A DNA stretch of 10,424 bases from the NCBI GenBank assembly GCA_017453085.1, contig JAFTKV010000195.1:1-10424 (forward strand), in the 5' to 3' direction. The translations under genes and the position numbers were made by a program. The notes below the pieces were generated by a model. The model was not told the origin of the DNA, did no database searches, and worked only from the letters and a program-made list of their open reading frames with translations. Positions 6,627 through 10,424 of the stretch are shown one piece after another. Source of the stretch: Clostridia bacterium (lineage in GTDB: Bacteria > Bacillota > Clostridia > Oscillospirales > CAG-272). Each line of letters opens with the position of its first letter. Position 1 is the stretch's first letter.

Positions 6627-7631
6627 GTGGAATTTGCATCGCTTTTTCGTGATATTTACGGCAACGAGCAGCTGATTGCCACCCTCTGTGCCGATCTTTC
6701 CGCCGACAGACTCTCCCACGCCTATCTGATCGAAGGCGCGCCAGGCAGCGGACGGGAGATGCTCTGCCGCACCCTGCTGAGCGGGCTGATCCCCGATCCG
6801 CAAAATCGTAAGAAGCTGGCCGAGGGCAACTGCCCCGACCTGCACACCGTGGAAGCGGACAAGGGCAAGCGCTTCATAGGCATTGACAAGATCCGTGCCA
6901 TGCGACAGATCGCACCCATCCGTCCAAACGATTTGGACTTTCACGTTTTTTTGATCCGCGACGCTCACAATCTCACCGTACAGGCGCAAAATGCGCTGCT
7001 GAAGCTATTGGAGGAGCCGCCTGCACCCGCTTACTTCTTCCTGCTGTGCGACAGTGCATCCTCTTTACTGGCAACCGTCCGCTCCCGTGCTCCGGTTCTG
7101 CGAATGCAGTCCTTTTCACCGGACGCACTGCGGATCTATCTGCTGGAGCATTCGCCCGAGGCGATCCGACTGTCCAAAAGTGATCCCGCCGCATTCGACG
7201 CCCTGCTTCACCTGGCAGGCGGCACCATCGGCGGTGCACTGAAGCTGCTCTCCGAGCAAAGCGGCAAGGGCAAGGCAGACGAGCTGTCGGCTACGGTTCT
7301 GCAGTTCTGGACCGCAGTTGCCCATCAGCAAGTGAAGGATCTGTATCTGCTGACCAGTTCCCTTCCCTCCGAACGGGAGAAAATGGGGCAGTTCCTCTCC
7401 GAAGCCCGTCTGGCCCTGCGAGACATGGCCGCCGCAAGACAGGGAGCCGTCTACGAATCCCTGTTTGGCTATAAGGACGAGATCGCCGTGCTGGCAAGAC
7501 AGCTTCCCTTAAAGCGGATCCTGCTCTTGGACACTCTGCTGGTTACTCTCACCCGTGACGTGCTGGCCAGCGCCAATCTGAATAACGTAAGGATCGCCCT
7601 TGCCGACGGCTGTCGGAAGGCGCTCTCCTGA
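6627..7631 (+). CDS. holB: DNA polymerase III delta-prime subunit (clamp loader)
   Basis: This 334-residue protein belongs to the delta-prime/DnaX AAA+ family, which opens and loads the sliding clamp during replication. It has the N-terminal HAYLIEGAPGSGRE (31-44), a degenerate Walker A with Arg43 in place of the ATP-binding lysine, as expected for a non-hydrolysing delta-prime. It also has NCPDLHTVE (68-76), IGIDKIR (84-90), the FLIRDAHNLT strand (108-117), NALLKLLEEPP (122-132) and LLATVRSRA (147-155), the sensor region usually written SRC. The C-terminal third is the helical collar domain. The four-cysteine zinc module normally found between Walker A and the PDL motif is missing. The start is GTG at 6627, with GGAGG 9 bases before. 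ricT follows after 22 bases, so the two are co-transcribed; this pair is conserved in Firmicutes. Confidence 0.93.
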   Translation: MEFASLFRDIYGNEQLIATLCADLSADRLSHAYLIEGAPGSGREMLCRTLLSGLIPDPQNRKKLAEGNCPDLHTVEADKGKRFIGIDKIRAMRQIAPIRPNDLDFHVFLIRDAHNLTVQAQNALLKLLEEPPAPAYFFLLCDSASSLLATVRSRAPVLRMQSFSPDALRIYLLEHSPEAIRLSKSDPAAFDALLHLAGGTIGGALKLLSEQSGKGKADELSATVLQFWTAVAHQQVKDLYLLTSSLPSEREKMGQFLSEARLALRDMAAARQGAVYESLFGYKDEIAVLARQLPLKRILLLDTLLVTLTRDVLASANLNNVRIALADGCRKALS

Positions 7632-7653
7632 CATTCCCGAAAGGATATAGTTT

Positions 7654-9087
7654 ATGAAAGAAATCAACGAGCTTACCTACAACGACCTGCCCGACGAAGT
7701 GGATATTGTAGGCATCTCTTTCCGCACTGCCGGAAAAATCTATTATTTCGCCTCCAACGGCATTGCCTGCCGCGAGGGCGAGCATGCCATCGTGGAAACT
7801 ACCCGCGGTGCAGAATACGGTATCGTTACGCTGGAGAATCACAAGGTTCCCAAAAAGGATCTGGTGCTTCCCCTTCGCTCCATCATCCGCGTGGCTACCC
7901 CTGAGGATGATGAACGCTTCATCCAGAACGCCAAGCGTGAGGAAGAGGCTTACGCTATTGCCGTGAAGAAGATCGCCGAGCATCAGCTGGAAATGAAGCT
8001 GGTGGACGTGGAATATACCTTCGATAACTCCAAGCTGCTCTTCTATTTCACCGCCGACGACCGCGTGGACTTCCGTGATCTGGTTAAGGATCTGGCGTCG
8101 GTCTTCCGCACCCGCATTGAGCTGCGACAGATCGGCATCCGCGACGAGGCAAAGATGATGGGCGGTCTGGGCATCTGCGGCAGAGAGTTCTGCTGTCACA
8201 GCTTTCTCGGCGATTTTGCTCAGGTGACCATCAAGATGGCCAAGGAGCAGAATCTGTCCCTGAACGCCGCCAAGATCTCCGGTGCCTGCGGAAAGCTGAT
8301 GTGCTGTCTGCGCTACGAACACGAGTCCTATCAGCAGGAGATCGCGCTCACTCCCAAGGTGGACAGCCGCGTGACCACTCCCGACGGCCCCGGCACGGTG
8401 ATCTCTACCGAGCCGCTGAAGGGCATCTGCGTGGTTCGTCTGGACAACGCCGCCGAGGGTGAGACGGCTCGCTATCACCGCGATCTTTTGAATCAGCCCG
8501 GCAATCCCGAAAAAGCGCCTGCTCCGCGGACAGACTATGCCCCTCGCTCCTTTGGTGATCGCACAGCCAAGGCTGAGGCTACCGCATCCTCTCGCACCAC
8601 GCCCGCAGGCTTGCGTGCACCGACGCAGGAGCACCGCCCCGCAGAAGCACCCGTCCCTACCGAAACGGCGGAGTATACCGAGCAGCCCGCACCATCCGGT
8701 GATCGGCGCAGCAGAGGCGGTCACGGCAGAGGCGACCGTCGGAAGAAGAATGAAGGGCGCGGCGAAAGCCGTCCCGAGGCAAAGCCTGCAGAAGAAAAGC
8801 GCAGTGAGCCAAAATCCGAAAAGAAGGGCAGCGACAGACGGGATCGCGCTCCGCAGAAGCAGAACCGTCCCGAGCCAAAGCCTACCGAAAAGAAGTCGGA
8901 CAGCAAGTTTGACGTAAAATTTGCAGGCGGTCAGATGCCCGAGGCTCCCCGCGGGGACGCTTCCCGCTCGGATGCACCCAAGAGCGAATCCCGCTCCGGC
9001 GGCAGACATCGCCCTCATCATCGCCGCGGCAGAGGCGGAGATAAAAATTCCGAGAAAAAACCGCAAAAAACAGAAAATAACAATTGA
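7654..9087 (+). CDS. ricT: RicT (YaaT), PSP1-domain Fe-S protein guiding RNase Y, with long charged tail
   Basis: This 477-residue protein has a PSP1 core over about residues 15-280. Two cysteine clusters mark it: C175-x4-C180-C181 in the ICGREFCC segment and C212-x4-C217-C218 in ACGKLMCC, preceded by the family motif GIRDEAKMMGGLG (161-173). In Bacillus subtilis, RicT with RicA and RicF forms the Y-complex, which carries [4Fe-4S] clusters and directs RNase Y cleavage of mRNAs; it is needed for sporulation, competence and biofilms. The Bacillus protein is about 275 residues. Here about 195 residues are added: a Pro/Ala/Thr-rich linker (285-348), then a Lys/Arg/Glu/Gly-rich tail with RG-type patches (351-370 and 446-462) and an ENNN end. 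The tail is predicted disordered. AAGGA lies 8 bases before the ATG. The gene sits 22 bases after holB, as is usual in Firmicutes. Confidence 0.93.
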   Translation: MKEINELTYNDLPDEVDIVGISFRTAGKIYYFASNGIACREGEHAIVETTRGAEYGIVTLENHKVPKKDLVLPLRSIIRVATPEDDERFIQNAKREEEAYAIAVKKIAEHQLEMKLVDVEYTFDNSKLLFYFTADDRVDFRDLVKDLASVFRTRIELRQIGIRDEAKMMGGLGICGREFCCHSFLGDFAQVTIKMAKEQNLSLNAAKISGACGKLMCCLRYEHESYQQEIALTPKVDSRVTTPDGPGTVISTEPLKGICVVRLDNAAEGETARYHRDLLNQPGNPEKAPAPRTDYAPRSFGDRTAKAEATASSRTTPAGLRAPTQEHRPAEAPVPTETAEYTEQPAPSGDRRSRGGHGRGDRRKKNEGRGESRPEAKPAEEKRSEPKSEKKGSDRRDRAPQKQNRPEPKPTEKKSDSKFDVKFAGGQMPEAPRGDASRSDAPKSESRSGGRHRPHHRRGRGGDKNSEKKPQKTENNN

Positions 9088-9112
9088 TTTTTTCAGCAGG
9101 ATATGCTATAAT
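9084..9112 (+). promoter_or_regulatory. Extended -10 promoter for the ferredoxin gene
   Basis: TTGATT (9084-9089), 17 bases, TATAAT (9107-9112), with TGC directly upstream as an extended -10. The -35 overlaps the ricT stop codon. The start site would be near 9119, giving a leader of about 87 bases before the ferredoxin ATG. Confidence 0.75.
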
Positions 9113-9148
9113 GACAGTTGCAGTGTAAAAACTGACCCTTTACCTTGA

Positions 9149-9175
9149 ATATTCCCCACCGACGGTCGGGAGTAT
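9149..9175 (+). promoter_or_regulatory. Hairpin in the ferredoxin leader
   Basis: ATATTCCC (9149-9156) pairs with GGGAGTAT (9168-9175), 8 base pairs including one G-U, around an 11-base loop. The loop region itself contains an alternative short palindrome, CCGAC-G-GTCGG (9159-9169). No U-tract follows, so it is not a terminator. It may stabilise the transcript or modulate translation from GGAGG at 9192-9196. Confidence 0.4.
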
Positions 9176-9205
9176 GCGAAATAAATCCTATGGAGGTATA
9201 CCAAA

Positions 9206-9379
9206 ATGGCTTTCAAGATCAATCAGGACGAATGTCTGGGCTGCGGCGCTTGCGTAGATGCATGCCCCGTCGGTGCAATCACCGAAAAGGACGGTAAGTA
9301 CGTAATCAACGCAGACGAGTGTCTGGACTGCGGCGCTTGTGCCGGCGTATGTCCCGTTGGCGCTCCCGTCGAGGAATAA
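9206..9379 (+). CDS. Clostridial-type 2[4Fe-4S] ferredoxin, 57 residues
   Basis: This short gene encodes an acidic electron carrier with two complete CxxCxxCxxxCP motifs. The first has Cys10, 13, 16 and 20, the second Cys39, 42, 45 and 49. Each set gives three ligands to one cluster and the last to the other. The length and layout match the classic Clostridium ferredoxin of about 55 residues, which serves pyruvate:ferredoxin oxidoreductase, hydrogenase and similar enzymes. GGAGG lies 9 bases before the ATG. The gene has its own promoter (9084-9112) and terminator (9409-9436), so it is probably expressed alone at a high level. It sits between ricT and trmN6, where Bacillus carries yabA. Whether it serves general metabolism or the Fe-S protein RicT next door is open. 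Confidence 0.95.
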   Translation: MAFKINQDECLGCGACVDACPVGAITEKDGKYVINADECLDCGACAGVCPVGAPVEE

Positions 9380-9408
9380 GTCAAACCTACGGGTTACTTA
9401 CAAAAGAG

Positions 9409-9436
9409 GGCAGACAGTTGTTGTCTGCCTTTCTTT
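9409..9436 (+). terminator. Intrinsic terminator after the ferredoxin gene
   Basis: GGCAGACA (9409-9416) and TGTCTGCC (9422-9429) form a perfect 8-base stem with a 5-base loop, followed by TTTCTTT (9430-9436). The U-tract is short and broken by a C, which suggests incomplete termination. It ends 22 bases before the trmN6 start. Confidence 0.85.
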
Positions 9437-9458
9437 GTAACGAATGCTAAGGAGTGTT

Positions 9459-10220
9459 ATGGAACAGTTTTCCATCCCCATCAACGGGTCGCTGCAGCTG
9501 ACCCAGCAAAAAGAAATGCTTGCCTTCGGCACCGATGCGTTTCTGCTCTTCGCGTATCTGCGGAAAAAGAGCGGCGGAAGAGCCGTTGAGCTGGGCGCAG
9601 GCTCGGGAGTCATTTCCCTGCTGGCCGCATCCAAAGGCAAGTTTGCAAGAATCACCGCCGTCGAGGTTCAGCCCGAGCAGGCACGGATCTGCGCAGAAAA
9701 CGCCGATGCCAACGGTCTTTCGGATCGTATGTACCCCCTGTGTGCCAACGTAAAGGATCTGACTGCATCCATGGTAGGCGGAGAGGTGGACGCGGTGTTT
9801 GCCAATCCTCCCTACATGACCGTGGGAAGCGGAAAAGCCAACATCTCCGACGCCAAATACATCGCCCGCCACGAGGTGCTGGGCACGATCGGGGATTTCG
9901 CATCTGCCGCTGCCCGTGTGCTGAAATTCGGCGGCTCCTTCTACGTGGTCTGGCGTCCCGATCGACTTCCTGCCCTGTTTTCCGCTCTGACCAATGCGGG
10001 TCTATCCCCCAAACGGATGACCACAGTCCACGGAGATGCGTCTTCCGCCCCCGGACTGGTTCTGGTAGAGGCGAAAAAGGGCGGTGCCGCAGACGGCTTT
10101 TTCCTGACTCGCCCTTTGCTGCTCCACGAGGATACTAAAGCTTCCCTCTTGGTCGATACGCCCGATTGTAAATCTATTTATGAAAACGGAGAGTTTCCCA
10201 ATGAATACGTCCGTCCTTGA
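9459..10220 (+). CDS. trmN6: TrmN6/YabB-like tRNA adenine-N6 methyltransferase
   Basis: This 253-residue SAM-dependent enzyme has motif I VELGAGSG (43-50), an acidic strand end at Glu69 in AVEVQPEQA that would bind the SAM ribose, and motif IV NPPY (116-119), the signature of N6-adenine methyltransferases. The N-terminal LTQQKEMLAFGTDAFLL (14-30) is typical of the YfiC/YabB family. E. coli YfiC (TrmN6) methylates A37 of tRNA-Val; YabB is the Firmicute homologue found beside rsmI. The ATG at 9459 was chosen because TAAGGAG (9448-9454) precedes it. The 4-base gap is short. An in-frame ATG at 9444 adds five residues but has no ribosome site and would place that TAAGGAG inside the gene. No promoter of its own was found, so it depends on transcription through the ferredoxin terminator. 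It overlaps rsmI by 20 bases. Confidence 0.88.
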   Translation: MEQFSIPINGSLQLTQQKEMLAFGTDAFLLFAYLRKKSGGRAVELGAGSGVISLLAASKGKFARITAVEVQPEQARICAENADANGLSDRMYPLCANVKDLTASMVGGEVDAVFANPPYMTVGSGKANISDAKYIARHEVLGTIGDFASAAARVLKFGGSFYVVWRPDRLPALFSALTNAGLSPKRMTTVHGDASSAPGLVLVEAKKGGAADGFFLTRPLLLHEDTKASLLVDTPDCKSIYENGEFPNEYVRP

Positions 10221-10424
10221 GAATAAAGAAAAAAATCGCGTGGAAGGCGGCACCCTGTATTTGGTTGCTACCCCCATCGGCAATCTGTCCGATCTGTCCG
10301 AGCGTGGCCTGAAGGTTTTGCGAGAGGTGGATTTCATCGCTGCCGAGGACACCCGCAACACACTGAAGCTGCTGACCCATTTCGGCATTCAGAAGCATCT
10401 GGTCAGCTATCACGAGCATAACAA
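10201..10424 (+). CDS. rsmI: RsmI, 16S rRNA (cytidine1402-2'-O)-methyltransferase (N-terminal part)
   Basis: The frame is open from ATG at 10201 to the right edge (74 codons seen). After about 16 lead residues it shows GTLYLVATPIGNLSDLS (17-33), VDFIAAEDTRNTLKLL (43-58) and HFGI...LVSYHEHN (60-74), the conserved start of the RsmI family of the tetrapyrrole-methylase fold. RsmI methylates the 2'-O of C1402 in the ribosomal decoding centre, using SAM. GGAG at 10188-10191 lies 9 bases before the ATG, inside the end of trmN6. The 20-base overlap in a different frame points to translational coupling. The trmN6-rsmI neighbourhood matches yabB and rsmI (yabC) of Bacillus. Confidence 0.95.
   Translation, partial: MNTSVLENKEKNRVEGGTLYLVATPIGNLSDLSERGLKVLREVDFIAAEDTRNTLKLLTHFGIQKHLVSYHEHN

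Noticed and set aside
7549..9066. A 505-codon open frame on the minus strand opposite ricT
   Set aside because: The Gly/Ala/Leu-rich hydrophobic text mirrors the charged RicT tail and core; no start signal or recognisable family. ricT on the plus strand is unambiguous.
9444..9458. Earlier ATG at 9444 for trmN6
   Set aside because: No ribosome site precedes it, and the TAAGGAG at 9448-9454 serves the ATG at 9459.

Overview
The window looks like chromosomal DNA from a low-to-mid GC Firmicute, most likely a gut-type, anaerobic member of the Clostridia (Oscillospiraceae/Ruminococcaceae-like). Reasons: strong purine-rich Shine-Dalgarno sites, near-consensus sigma-A promoters with 17-base spacers and extended -10 elements, a clostridial 2[4Fe-4S] ferredoxin, a YpeB-like protein (spore germination family), and the gene order holB - ricT - trmN6/yabB - rsmI, which is the Firmicute arrangement known from Bacillus. 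No mobile element, RNA gene or CRISPR array was found, and no stretch over about 300 bases lacks a gene.

Left part (1-4560, minus strand): three envelope or secreted proteins are read leftward. First is a DUF3298/RsiV-like lipoprotein (3626-4459). It is followed after 39 bases by a 994-residue YfhO-family GT-C-type membrane protein (602-3586), probably in the same operon. Last is a lipoprotein with an HExxH zinc-protease motif resembling the basic secretory protein family. It has its own perfect-consensus promoter and runs off the left edge.

Middle (4560-6480): a HAD-family phosphatase (4666-5313, plus) is divergent from the lipoprotein operon. The two promoters lie in exact mirror symmetry around a perfect 10-base-arm palindrome centred at 4580. 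The phosphatase meets a YpeB-like membrane protein (5305-6480, minus) tail to tail with a 9-base overlap.

Right part (6540-10424, plus): a consensus promoter drives holB (clamp-loader delta-prime) and ricT (PSP1/YaaT, Fe-S protein that guides RNase Y). A 57-residue ferredoxin, too short for many gene lists, follows with its own promoter, 5' UTR hairpin and intrinsic terminator. Then come a TrmN6-like tRNA adenine methyltransferase and the start of rsmI (16S rRNA 2'-O-methyltransferase), which overlap by 20 bases. This half is a DNA-replication and RNA-modification/processing cluster into which a redox gene has been placed.

The features most worth a second look are the symmetric divergent operator, the ferredoxin next to the Fe-S protein RicT, the long RG-rich charged tail on RicT, and a delta-prime subunit that has lost its zinc-binding cysteines. 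I see no clearly new defence or mobile system here.
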